A stretch of 50,406 nt of DNA. Source: Actinocatenispora rupis (GTDB taxonomy: Bacteria; Actinomycetota; Actinomycetes; Mycobacteriales; Micromonosporaceae). Both the position numbers and the translations under genes were made by a program. The stretch's first letter is position 1. Each line of letters opens with the position of its first letter. Shown here one piece after another: positions 42,896-50,406 of the stretch. The notes beneath the pieces were generated by a model. It searched no databases. It saw only the letters and a list, made by a program, of their open reading frames with translations, and had not been told where the DNA came from. Location of the stretch: assembly GCF_016861975.1 (NCBI RefSeq), contig NZ_BOMB01000036.1, forward strand, positions 1 through 50,406, written 5' to 3'.

Positions 42896-43222
42896 TCAGC
42901 GCTGCCAGGTCTTGGTGTTGGAGGCCTCGGCGTTCACGTAGTTCTCGTACGACACGTCGAGGGCGTGCGCGATGAACGGCAGCAGCCCGGTGTTGCCGCC
43001 GGAACCGTCACCCCACAGGCCCATCGACGCCAGGTTCCACTCCTGCTGGAGACCCGTGAAGTACTGCTGGGCGTCGCCCTTCCAGGACTCCGCGAGCGGC
43101 GCCAGCTTCTTCCGCAGGGTGTCCAGCTCGGACGCCAGGTTGGCGGAGATCGAGCGGATGTGGGTGCCGGCCCCGGCCAGCTCCGGCGGCACCTGGAGGT
43201 TGCTCGATTCGATGTCGGGCAT
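42896..43222 (-). CDS. WXG100-family small T7SS substrate (second of pair)
   Basis: A 108-residue helical-hairpin protein with W-K-G at the turn (LAESWKGDAQQYF) and a C-terminal SYENYVNAEASN containing the Y-x3-E type VII export signature. It probably heterodimerises with the protein encoded just upstream, as EsxA/EsxB pairs do. GGAGAA precedes the ATG. Directly followed by eccD. Longer than classical EsxA because of a C-terminal extension (about 75-108). Confidence 0.88.
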   Translation of the reverse strand: MPDIESSNLQVPPELAGAGTHIRSISANLASELDTLRKKLAPLAESWKGDAQQYFTGLQQEWNLASMGLWGDGSGGNTGLLPFIAHALDVSYENYVNAEASNTKTWQR

Positions 43223-43249
43223 GGTGTTCTCCTTCGCGAACGGTGCGGG

Positions 43250-43618
43250 TCAGAGGTTGGCCGGCGGCGGGGTGACCGTGGCCGGCTGGCCGGACGGGTC
43301 GGTGGGCGTGTCGACCAGGTTGCCGTCGATGCCGACCAGGCCACGGAGGTTGTCGGCCTCGCTGTTGACGTAGTTGACGTAGTTGCCGCGCAGGCCCTGG
43401 CCGATGTCGACCAGCGCGTCGTGCAGGGCCACCGAGTACACCTGGAAGTTGGTCATCATCTCGGCGAACTGGGTCGCGGAGACGCCGAGCCAGCTCGCCC
43501 CGAGCCCCTCCACGTACGTGCGGAGCAGGCCCAGCTGGGTCTGCACGTCCTGCGCGGTCGTGTCGCAGTCCGTCGCGGCGTTCGCCACGTACTGCGGGGT
43601 GACGTTGTACTGCGTCAT
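43250..43618 (-). CDS. WXG100-family small T7SS substrate (first of pair)
   Basis: A 122-residue helical-hairpin protein with W-L-G at the turn (GLGASWLGVSATQF) and NYVNYVNSEADN near the end of helix 2, again with Y-x3-E. A Pro-rich tail (about 108-122) follows. AGGAGGAG precedes the ATG. It lies 31 bases after eccC and 27 before its partner gene, the usual placement for the main secreted pair of an ESX locus. Confidence 0.88.
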   Translation of the reverse strand: MTQYNVTPQYVANAATDCDTTAQDVQTQLGLLRTYVEGLGASWLGVSATQFAEMMTNFQVYSVALHDALVDIGQGLRGNYVNYVNSEADNLRGLVGIDGNLVDTPTDPSGQPATVTPPPANL

Positions 43619-43649
43619 CTGCGCTCCTCCTGTTCGTTGGTACGGCGCG

Positions 43650-46600
43650 TCACCGGGGCGCCCCGCTGGTCGTGATCAGGTCCTCGGTGTACGCCACCTG
43701 GATCAGCTCGGGCGCCGACCGCCGCGTCACCAGTACGCCCCGGCCCGGTGGCCGGACCGCCGCGCGCTGGTCGCCGACGAGGGTGCCCTCCCGGCGGTCG
43801 CCGGACAGGATCAGGCCGGCGGTGCCCATCTCCTGCATGCGGTTCACCAGGACGTCGGACATCAGCGACCGGGACGACCCGGTCACCCGACGCGCCAGTA
43901 CGACGTGGAAGCCGATGTCGCGGGCGTGCGGCAGGAAGTCGGCGAACGCGCGCAGCGGGCTCTGCATGCCGCCGCCGACCAGGTCGTAGTCGTCGACGAC
44001 CAGGTAGATCTCCGGGCCCTCCCACCAGTCGCGCGCGGCGAGCTGCTGCGGGGTGACCGTCGGCGGGGGCAGCCGCTCCCGCAGCTTCGCCGACACCTGC
44101 TCGACGTACACCTTGAGGGTTTCGGAGTCCGCCGCGTACGCGCCGAGGTGTTCGTCCGGGACCAGGCCGAGCAGCGCCCGCCGATAGTCCACCACGACGA
44201 ACCGCACGTCCCAGCCGGACCGCCGCTCCACCATCGACGTGATCCACGTATGCAGGAACGACGTCTTGCCGGCGCCGCTGTCGCCGAACACCAGCAGGTG
44301 CGACTCGTCGGTGGCGGCCAGGTCGAGGTCGACCGGCCCGAGGTCGCTCTGCGCCACGCCGACCGGTACGCCGCCCTCGCGCCGCGCCGGCAGCGCGCAC
44401 ACGTCGGGCAGCGCGATCCGGGCCGGCAGCAGCCGGATCGGCGGCGCGGCCGGCCCCTGCCAACCCTGGACGATCCCGGCCAGCACCGCCAGCTGCGCCT
44501 CCCGCAACCCCTCCGTACTCTCCGCGCCGTCCATCCGCGGTACGGCGAGGTGGAAGTACAGGCCGGGGGCGGAGAGGCCGCGACCCGGTACGCCGGCCGG
44601 GATCTGGGCCGCCAGCTTGCGGTTGATCTCCGAGTCGGTCGGGTCGTTGAGGCGCAGCTCGATGCGGGTGCCGATGGAGTCGCGCAGCGCCGGCCGGATC
44701 TCCATCCAGCGGCTCGCGGTGAGCACCAGGTGCACGCCGACCCCGAGCCCGCGCGCGGCGATCTCGGTGACCAGCGGATCGGCCTCCTCGAACGCGGCGC
44801 GCAACGCGCCCCAGTTGTCGATGAGCAGGAACACGTCCGCGGTACGGGTGCCGGCCGGCAGCCGCCCCGCCGCCCGCCGCGCCCGGAACTCCGCGATCGA
44901 GTCCACGCCCAACGTGCGGAACAGCCGCTCGCGTTCCTCGATCAGCGAACGGATCTCGGCGAGCGTACGGCTCACCAGCTCCTCGTCGCCCCGGCCCGCC
45001 ACCGTACCGACGTGCGGCGCGTCGGCGAACGGGTGCAGCGTGCCGCCGCCGAAGTCGAGGCAGTAGAACTGCATCTCGGCCGGGGTGTGCGTGAGCATCG
45101 CGGACAGCATCATCGTGCGCAGCTGCGTACTCCGGCCGGTCTGCGGGGCGCCGACCAGCGCGAGGTTCGACTGGGTACCGGCGAAGTCGACCATCAGCAG
45201 CTGCTGGTCCTGCTGGAGCGGCCGGTCGAGCACGCCGACGACGACCTTCATGTCGCCGCCCGCCCACTCCGGCGCGCACATCCCGCGCCCGGGCCGCACC
45301 GCCGGCTCGCCCAGCAGCAGATCCAGCGGTACCACCGGGGGAAGCGGCGGCAGCCACACCTGGTGTGCCGGCGCGGCGAGCGGCCGCATCCGGTCGACCA
45401 GCACCTGCAGCTCGGTCGGCCCGGACTCCTCCGGCGCCCCGTCCGGCTCGTCCTCCACCGGCGCCACCGCGCTGTCCGGCAACGGCCCCACGTCGAACGG
45501 CACCACCGTCCGGACCGGCCCGCCCGCCTCAGTACGCTGCGCGGTCGTCAGGTACGGCGCGGACACGTGCGCGACGCGCAGCCGCAGGTACACCGACTCG
45601 CCGACCTTCAGGTACGCGGAGCCCGGGATCGACGGCAGCTGGTACGCGTCGGTGGTGCCGATGACGGTGCGGCTCTCGCTGGCGGAGAACGTCCGCAGGC
45701 AGATCCGGTACGACAGGTGCGAGTCGAGACCGCGCAGCCGCCCCTCCTCCAGCCGCTGCGTGGCCATCAGCAGGTGCATGCCGAGGCTGCGGCCGACCCG
45801 GCCGATCTGCACGAACAGGTCGACCAGCTCGGGCCGCCCGGACAGCAGCTCGCTGAACTCGTCCACGATGATCATCAGGTACGGCATGGGTTCCAGGTCC
45901 GTACCGTCCGGCTTCGTCGCGCCCGCCGCACGCCGCGTCTGGTACTCCCGGATCGAGTCGACGTCGCCCGCGTCGCGCAGCATCTGTTGCCGGCGCTGCT
46001 GTTCGCCGAGCAGCGCGGCGTGCACCCGGCTGATCATCGCCTGGTCGTCGACCAGGTTGGTGATGAGCCCGGACACGTGCGGCAGCCCGGACAGCGGGGC
46101 GAACGCGGCGCCGCCCTTGAAGTCGATGAGCACGAAGCTCAGCACCTCGGGCGAGTGGGTGAGCGCCAGCCCGGTCACCAGCGTCCGCAACAGTTCGCTC
46201 TTGCCGGAGCCGGTGGCGCCGACGACCAGCCCGTGCGGCCCGGCACCGCCCTGCGCCGCCTCCTTCAGGTCGAGCAGCACCACGCCACCCTCGCTGTCGG
46301 TACCGATCGGCACGCGCAGCTGGCGGCTGCTGTCCGGGCGTACCCAGAGGGTGGTGGGGTCGACGGTCAGCGGGTCGCCGTCGAACAGCATGTCGGTCAG
46401 CGACACGTCGCGGGTCAGGACCTGCTCGCGCTCGTCGATGAGGCGCAGCGGGGCGAGCCGGCGGGCGATCAGCTCGGCGGCGCCCGCGCTCACCGCGTCC
46501 GGTACGCAGTCGTCGACGGCCGCGGTGACCAGCTCGCCGCGCCCCTCCAGCGTGGCGCGACCGTCGTCGCCGAGCCGGATCCGCAGGTCCACCCGGCTCG

Positions 46601-47693
46601 GCTCGTCCGACTCGCGCTCCGCCAGGAACACCGCCGTGATCCCGTACTGCGGGCCGGCCTCGGCGAGCAGGCTGCGCAGCAGCTCCGACCGGCCCCACTC
46701 GGACACCGGCTGGAACCCGGTGAACAGCACCACCAGGTGCCGCGGCCGCGGCAGCTGGCTGCGGTCGAACGTGATCTGCACCCGTTGCACCGCCTGCTGT
46801 TCGCGCCGGGCGCGCAGCTCCTGCTCCAGGTACGTGGACAGGTCGGCGGTGTCCACCCGTACCAGCGAGCGGACGCCGGCCTCACCGGCCGCGTCGGGTT
46901 CCAGCGTGTGCGGCAGCCACTTCGCCCAGTCCCAGTCGCCGCCCGCCGACTCGACCGCCATCAGCAGGTCGTCGGGGGCGTGCAGGACGGCGAGCTGGCA
47001 CAGCAGCGAGCGGGCCAGCCCGGCCGTACGCTCCGGCGGGCCGAGCAGGCTCACCACGCCGGCGTCGCCCAGGTTCACCACTGCCGGCTGCCCCTCCACC
47101 GAACCCAGCCGGGACATCAGCCGGCGGGCCGCCGTCAACGACCCCCAGTCGTACTCCCCCAACGGATCCAGCGGCTGGCTCAGCCGTACCGGAGTGGTGA
47201 GGTTGGCGCGGCCCAGGCCGACCCGGACGTGCAGGAAGTCGGGATCGCGGGCGCGGCGCTCCCACACCCGGTCCAGCGCGGTGCTGATTCCCCACAGCTG
47301 CACCGGATCCGGATGGTTCAGCGCGTTCACCGTACGCTGCACGGCGGCGCTGGTGCGCGCCTTCACCCGCGCCTCGTCCAGGTGCACCCGGTACCGGCCG
47401 CGCTGCCGCCGCACCTCGCGCCGGTTGCTGCTGCGCAGCTGCGACCGCATCGCGATGGTGACACCGATCGACACCACCACGAACACCATGCCGAACGCGA
47501 TCAGCACGGGCCGGCCGAACGTGATCATGTAGCCGGCCATGCCCGCCGAGCTGAGGATCGGCAGGATCATCGCCACCCACGTGCCCGCCTTCGCGCCCTT
47601 GCCGGCGTCCGGCGGCAGCGGCAGCGTGATCGGGTCGGTGGACAGCGTCGGCGGCGCGAACCGCGGCGGCCGGTGGAACGCCAGGCGCGTCAT
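43650..47693 (-). CDS. eccC: EccC-type FtsK/SpoIIIE secretion ATPase
   Basis: A 1347-residue motor of the type VII system with the standard layout: two N-terminal membrane helices (about 38-58 and 62-82) and three FtsK/SpoIIIE-like ATPase domains. Walker A motifs are GATGSGKS (Lys498), GAPQTGRS (Arg854 in place of the catalytic Lys) and GDSGAGKT (Lys1143). The matching strands are FVLIDFKGG, FYCLDFGGG and FVVVDY, so only domain 1 looks fully canonical. EccC recognises the C-terminal signals of WXG100 substrates through its last ATPase domain. The ATG overlaps the stop of the upstream gene (ATGA), so translation is coupled. Confidence 0.95.
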   Translation of the reverse strand: MTRLAFHRPPRFAPPTLSTDPITLPLPPDAGKGAKAGTWVAMILPILSSAGMAGYMITFGRPVLIAFGMVFVVVSIGVTIAMRSQLRSSNRREVRRQRGRYRVHLDEARVKARTSAAVQRTVNALNHPDPVQLWGISTALDRVWERRARDPDFLHVRVGLGRANLTTPVRLSQPLDPLGEYDWGSLTAARRLMSRLGSVEGQPAVVNLGDAGVVSLLGPPERTAGLARSLLCQLAVLHAPDDLLMAVESAGGDWDWAKWLPHTLEPDAAGEAGVRSLVRVDTADLSTYLEQELRARREQQAVQRVQITFDRSQLPRPRHLVVLFTGFQPVSEWGRSELLRSLLAEAGPQYGITAVFLAERESDEPSRVDLRIRLGDDGRATLEGRGELVTAAVDDCVPDAVSAGAAELIARRLAPLRLIDEREQVLTRDVSLTDMLFDGDPLTVDPTTLWVRPDSSRQLRVPIGTDSEGGVVLLDLKEAAQGGAGPHGLVVGATGSGKSELLRTLVTGLALTHSPEVLSFVLIDFKGGAAFAPLSGLPHVSGLITNLVDDQAMISRVHAALLGEQQRRQQMLRDAGDVDSIREYQTRRAAGATKPDGTDLEPMPYLMIIVDEFSELLSGRPELVDLFVQIGRVGRSLGMHLLMATQRLEEGRLRGLDSHLSYRICLRTFSASESRTVIGTTDAYQLPSIPGSAYLKVGESVYLRLRVAHVSAPYLTTAQRTEAGGPVRTVVPFDVGPLPDSAVAPVEDEPDGAPEESGPTELQVLVDRMRPLAAPAHQVWLPPLPPVVPLDLLLGEPAVRPGRGMCAPEWAGGDMKVVVGVLDRPLQQDQQLLMVDFAGTQSNLALVGAPQTGRSTQLRTMMLSAMLTHTPAEMQFYCLDFGGGTLHPFADAPHVGTVAGRGDEELVSRTLAEIRSLIEERERLFRTLGVDSIAEFRARRAAGRLPAGTRTADVFLLIDNWGALRAAFEEADPLVTEIAARGLGVGVHLVLTASRWMEIRPALRDSIGTRIELRLNDPTDSEINRKLAAQIPAGVPGRGLSAPGLYFHLAVPRMDGAESTEGLREAQLAVLAGIVQGWQGPAAPPIRLLPARIALPDVCALPARREGGVPVGVAQSDLGPVDLDLAATDESHLLVFGDSGAGKTSFLHTWITSMVERRSGWDVRFVVVDYRRALLGLVPDEHLGAYAADSETLKVYVEQVSAKLRERLPPPTVTPQQLAARDWWEGPEIYLVVDDYDLVGGGMQSPLRAFADFLPHARDIGFHVVLARRVTGSSRSLMSDVLVNRMQEMGTAGLILSGDRREGTLVGDQRAAVRPPGRGVLVTRRSAPELIQVAYTEDLITTSGAPR

Positions 47694-48439
47694 CGGGTGC
47701 ACCCGACCTTGACCTGCGCCACCGCCAGGCCGGCGCGGGCCGACGGCGACTTCCCCCCGCTCGACAGCCGCACCGTGATGCCCTTCCCGCCCACCGGGTA
47801 CGTCCCGCCGGGCACCCACGTCGTCGTCGACACGCCCTGGTCGATCGTGAACCGCGCCAGCTCGGTGCCACCGGGCCCGTCCAGCACCGAGTACGTCACC
47901 GCGCGGACCTGTTGGTACACCTCGGGATGCGGCGCCGGCACGAGCACCTGTACGCGACAGCGCACCATCGCGGCGGCCGGCCGGAACCACCACTCGACGC
48001 TCGGCGCGACGCCGGATTCCGTACCGGTGAAGGGAACCGCCTCGTAGTCGCCGTGGCAGCCGTTCCGCGTCCAGGCGCCGCTGCCGACCGTCGCCCAGGT
48101 CGACTGCCGGCCGGTCACGGTGAAGCCGCGGTCGTCGGCGGCCGCACAGTCCCAGCCGGCGACCGCCGACCAGGTCGCCGCCGCAGTCGGCGCGGCCGCC
48201 GCCCGGTGCGTCGTCGGCTTCAGCTTCACCGGCTTGATGAGCTGCATCGCCACCCCGGCCAGCAACGCGAACAGGGTCGCCACCGTCGCCACGATCAGCG
48301 TCACGTGCGGCCGGGCGGTCGGCCGCTCGACACCCGGCCGCGCCCAGCCCTGCTCGGTGAAAGCACGCAGGAACTCCCGTCGCTGCTCGCCCGGCTCACC
48401 GACGTTCCTGTCCCGCTGCCGCGTGTCGACGCTCGTCAC
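47690..48439 (-). CDS. Membrane-anchored extracytoplasmic protein, golvesin-like domain
   Basis: A 249-residue protein with a cytoplasmic N-terminus (1-45), one membrane helix (about 46-68) and an exported part. The exported domain has four well-spaced Cys (AGWDCAAAD, TRNGCHGDY, MVRCRVQV, KVGCTR) likely to form disulfides. Its last 80 residues (SVLDGPGGTELARFTIDQG, WVPGGTYPVGGKGITVRLS) resemble the beta-sandwich of golvesin-type domains found on secreted carbohydrate-active proteins. It overlaps eccC by four bases and so belongs to the secretion operon, where it could stand in the place of EccB or form a surface adaptor. I do not recognise it as a named Ecc component. The GTG at 48439 has a weak ribosome site. 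Confidence 0.75.
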   Translation of the reverse strand: MTSVDTRQRDRNVGEPGEQRREFLRAFTEQGWARPGVERPTARPHVTLIVATVATLFALLAGVAMQLIKPVKLKPTTHRAAAAPTAAATWSAVAGWDCAAADDRGFTVTGRQSTWATVGSGAWTRNGCHGDYEAVPFTGTESGVAPSVEWWFRPAAAMVRCRVQVLVPAPHPEVYQQVRAVTYSVLDGPGGTELARFTIDQGVSTTTWVPGGTYPVGGKGITVRLSSGGKSPSARAGLAVAQVKVGCTR

Positions 48440-48554
48440 GACCTGCCCCAGCTGATCGGCGCCGACCGGCGCCCTGCACCCTGACGCCCGGATGACGGAT
48501 GGAACGGCCCACCCGTTCACGCTTCCGGCCACTTCTTTTCTCGTACCCGGTCGG

Positions 48555-49130
48555 CTACTTCTTGTCGTTGTGCTCCTTGATCGGCGCGTCGTCGTAGTCG
48601 CGCGCACCGCCGTCGTCGGCGGTGCCACCGCTGTCCGGATCCTCGCTCTTCGGCACGTGCGTCGGCAGCTTGTCGCCGTCCGGCAGCGTGTCCTTCGTGT
48701 ACTCGTGGGCCCCGCCCGGCAGGTTGTCTCCGTACTGCAAAAGGTTCTGGCACAACGAATCCTCGGCCGTCGCGTACGTCTTCGCCGCCGCCTTCACCAG
48801 CGCCTGGATCTTGCCGAGCGCGGCCTGCCCCTCCGGCGGCGCCGCGTTGCTGCTGGTCGTGTTCGAGCCGGACTTGTCGTCGGCCGGCAGGCCGAACATC
48901 TCCGTCACCGCGCCCAACCACTGCGCGTTGAACCCGTCCACCTCGGTCTTGGTCTTGCCGGCCCAGCCGAGGTTCAGGCCCTGCCACGTCTTGGAGATCT
49001 TGTCCATGTGGCCGTTGATGCTGTCCACGGTGGCGTTCAGGGACGTCGCGTGGCTCTCGATCTGCGACGGGCTGATCTTCAAGGCATCCACGGAGTCGTA
49101 GTTGGCCGGCGCGGGCTTCGGATAGTTCAC
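48555..49130 (-). CDS. WXG100-like protein with long acidic tail
   Basis: A 191-residue protein. Residues about 15-85 have the helical-hairpin pattern of WXG100 proteins (ISPSQIESHATSLNATVDSINGHMDKISKTWQGLNLGWAGKTKTEV), with W-Q-G and a nearby W-A-G. A second helical part follows (110-145). The tail (about 150-191) is rich in Asp, Glu, Lys and Gly and likely disordered. The GTG start overlaps the stop of the upstream repeat protein (GTGA), and AGGAGGT lies five bases before it. Probably partner or chaperone of that protein for export (inference). Confidence 0.8.
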   Translation of the reverse strand: MNYPKPAPANYDSVDALKISPSQIESHATSLNATVDSINGHMDKISKTWQGLNLGWAGKTKTEVDGFNAQWLGAVTEMFGLPADDKSGSNTTSSNAAPPEGQAALGKIQALVKAAAKTYATAEDSLCQNLLQYGDNLPGGAHEYTKDTLPDGDKLPTHVPKSEDPDSGGTADDGGARDYDDAPIKEHNDKK

Positions 49131-50406
49131 GAGCCACCTCCTGCTTGGTTGGCCAACTTGTGGCCCTCCTGGTTGATCTGCATGATGGTCGCGGCGTTCT
49201 TCTCCTCGGAGTCCACGTAGTTGTTGTACGAGGAGCGCATCCGCCGCAGGGCCTCGTCCAGCGCGTCGGTCAGGTCGCGCGTCGCCTTGGTGAAATCGTC
49301 CGACAGCAACGAAAACGACGTACCCGCCGGGCTCTGCCAGGACGACTGGATGTTGGTGAACGTGGTCTTCACACTCTTCAGGTCCACTTCCAGCGCGTCC
49401 CGTTCCGCCTGCACCGACACGATCGCGGCGTTCAGCGCCGCCAGGTCGGCCTTCCAGATGATCTTCGTACCGTCCGGCTCGGTCGTCGTGACCGGCTTGC
49501 CGTCCGGCCCGTACTCGGTGGTCGTGCCGTCCGGCCCGGTGATGACCAGATCGCCGTTCGCCAGGTACTGGTAGTGGTCCGCGAGCGACTCGTCGCCGCC
49601 CGTCCACGTCTCCAGCAGCTGCCCCTTGCCGTTGTACCTGCTGTGCTGATCCCCTTGCGTGACAACGTAATCGCCGTTCGGCTGCCAGGCGATAGTCTCG
49701 GGCGGCTGCCCCGGCCGGTCGACCCGGATCGGCTGGTCCTTGTCGTTGTACTCGGTGACCGTGCCGTCCGGCGCCGTCAGCGTGTAGTGCCCACCGTCCA
49801 GCTGGTGGAAGGTCTTCGCGGTCGACTCGTCGTTGCCCTGCCACTGCTTGACCTCGTCACCGTTCTTGTCGTACAGCACGTGGTGGTCGCCGGTGGTCGC
49901 CACGTAGCTGTCGCCCCGGTACTGGAACGTCGTCAGCGTCCCGTCCTTCGCCCGCTGCTGCACCAGCCGACCGTCGCCCGTGTACTCGGTGACCGTCCCC
50001 TGCGGATCGGTCAGCGTGTAGTGCCCGCCGTCCAGCTTGTGGTAGGTCTTTGCCGACGACTCGTCGTTCCCCTGCCACTGCTTGACCTCGTCACCGTTCT
50101 TGTCGTACAGCACGTGGTCGTCGCCGGTGGTCGCCACGTAGCTGTCGCCCCGGTACTGGAACGTCGTCAGCGTCCCGTCCTTCGCCCGCTGCTGCACCAG
50201 CCGACCGTCACCCGTGTACTCGGTGACCGTCCCCTGCGGATCGGTCAGCGTGAAGTTCCCACCGGCCGCCGGATGGTACGTGGACGCGGTCGACTCGTCG
50301 TTCCCCTGCCACTGCTTGATCTCGTTGCCGTCGGCGTCGTACAGCACGTGCTCGTCACCGGTCGTCGCCACATATCCGCCGCTGCGGTACTGGAAAGTGG
50401 TGTGCT
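49127..50406 (-). CDS. YD/RHS-like repeat protein ending in a WXG100 domain (5' partial)
   Basis: The frame is open to the window edge, so the N-terminus is missing. The visible 426 residues begin with repeats of 78 residues (234 bp), about two and a half nearly identical copies and one or two diverged ones. Each contains HVLYDKNGDEVKQWQGNDES, then YTLTDPQGTVTEYTGDGR, then a TTFQYRGDSYVATTG segment. This is a beta-rich pattern like YD/RHS repeats. The C-terminal 120 residues form a WXG100-type hairpin (FTNIQSSWQSPAGTSF, then MRSSYNNYVDSEEKN). A WXG domain at the C-terminus of a repeat protein reverses the usual order for large substrates. It is coupled to the downstream WXG100-like gene. Confidence 0.82.
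   Translation of the reverse strand, partial: HTTFQYRSGGYVATTGDEHVLYDADGNEIKQWQGNDESTASTYHPAAGGNFTLTDPQGTVTEYTGDGRLVQQRAKDGTLTTFQYRGDSYVATTGDDHVLYDKNGDEVKQWQGNDESSAKTYHKLDGGHYTLTDPQGTVTEYTGDGRLVQQRAKDGTLTTFQYRGDSYVATTGDHHVLYDKNGDEVKQWQGNDESTAKTFHQLDGGHYTLTAPDGTVTEYNDKDQPIRVDRPGQPPETIAWQPNGDYVVTQGDQHSRYNGKGQLLETWTGGDESLADHYQYLANGDLVITGPDGTTTEYGPDGKPVTTTEPDGTKIIWKADLAALNAAIVSVQAERDALEVDLKSVKTTFTNIQSSWQSPAGTSFSLLSDDFTKATRDLTDALDEALRRMRSSYNNYVDSEEKNAATIMQINQEGHKLANQAGGGS
49841..50406 (-). repeat. 234-bp near-identical tandem repeats within the YD-like gene
   Basis: The same sequence recurs with a 234-bp period (for example CCACTGCTTG at 49841 and 50075), with only occasional base changes over long stretches. 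It continues past the window edge. Such low divergence implies recent duplication or gene conversion, so copy number probably varies between strains. Confidence 0.85.

Noticed and set aside
1-50406. tRNA or rRNA genes
   Set aside because: I looked for T-arm and conserved rRNA words and found none.

Overview
The window is very GC-rich (roughly 72 % by eye). It is densely coding and uses GTG starts, leaderless transcripts and Cys-rich anti-sigma logic, as expected for a filamentous actinobacterium. The frequent GTAC-containing codons and the gene content suggest Micromonosporaceae or a relative; a closer assignment (for example Actinocatenispora) is only a guess. I see no tRNA, rRNA, CRISPR array or intact insertion sequence.

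Left third (1-17.6 kb), an ordinary accessory neighbourhood. It opens with an Rnl2-type RNA ligase read in frame behind a small membrane segment. Next comes a ribbon-helix-helix/MazF toxin-antitoxin pair, followed by a 163-bp foldback element. Then follow a P450/GNAT pair, a berberine-bridge-type flavoenzyme, a DUF1266 protein, an S58 (DmpA-type) aminopeptidase, a MarR repressor divergent from a second P450 (shared palindromic operator), and a VOC protein. A 1.7-kb gene-free stretch holds sixteen 24-bp tandem repeats. After it come a DUF899 gene under a double-operator promoter, a PadR/polytopic membrane pair, a haloperoxidase-type hydrolase, a zinc-finger anti-sigma factor and a LuxR-type response regulator.

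Right two thirds (18.5-50.4 kb), a type VII secretion (ESX-like) island, nearly all on the minus strand and therefore read from the right edge leftwards. In transcription order it contains: a 78-residue YD/RHS-like repeat protein ending in a WXG100 domain (runs off the window); an acidic-tailed WXG100-like protein; a membrane-anchored golvesin-like protein; EccC; two WXG100 proteins; and EccD. A divergent YbaB-family gene follows, then three effector-like genes in a row: a 3361-residue protein with an N-terminal WXG100 domain, a 3331-residue protein with three papain-like domains plus an amidoligase domain, and a 689-residue protein. EccB, EccE and a mycosin are not in the window and may lie beyond the right edge.

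The most interesting object is the effector trio. All three proteins end in a homologous domain whose conserved Cys is the last residue (twice) or ten residues from the end. The middle one combines three papain-like folds in graded states of decay with a bond-forming amidoligase. I propose a T7SS-exported bond-making/bond-breaking system; its substrate is unknown.
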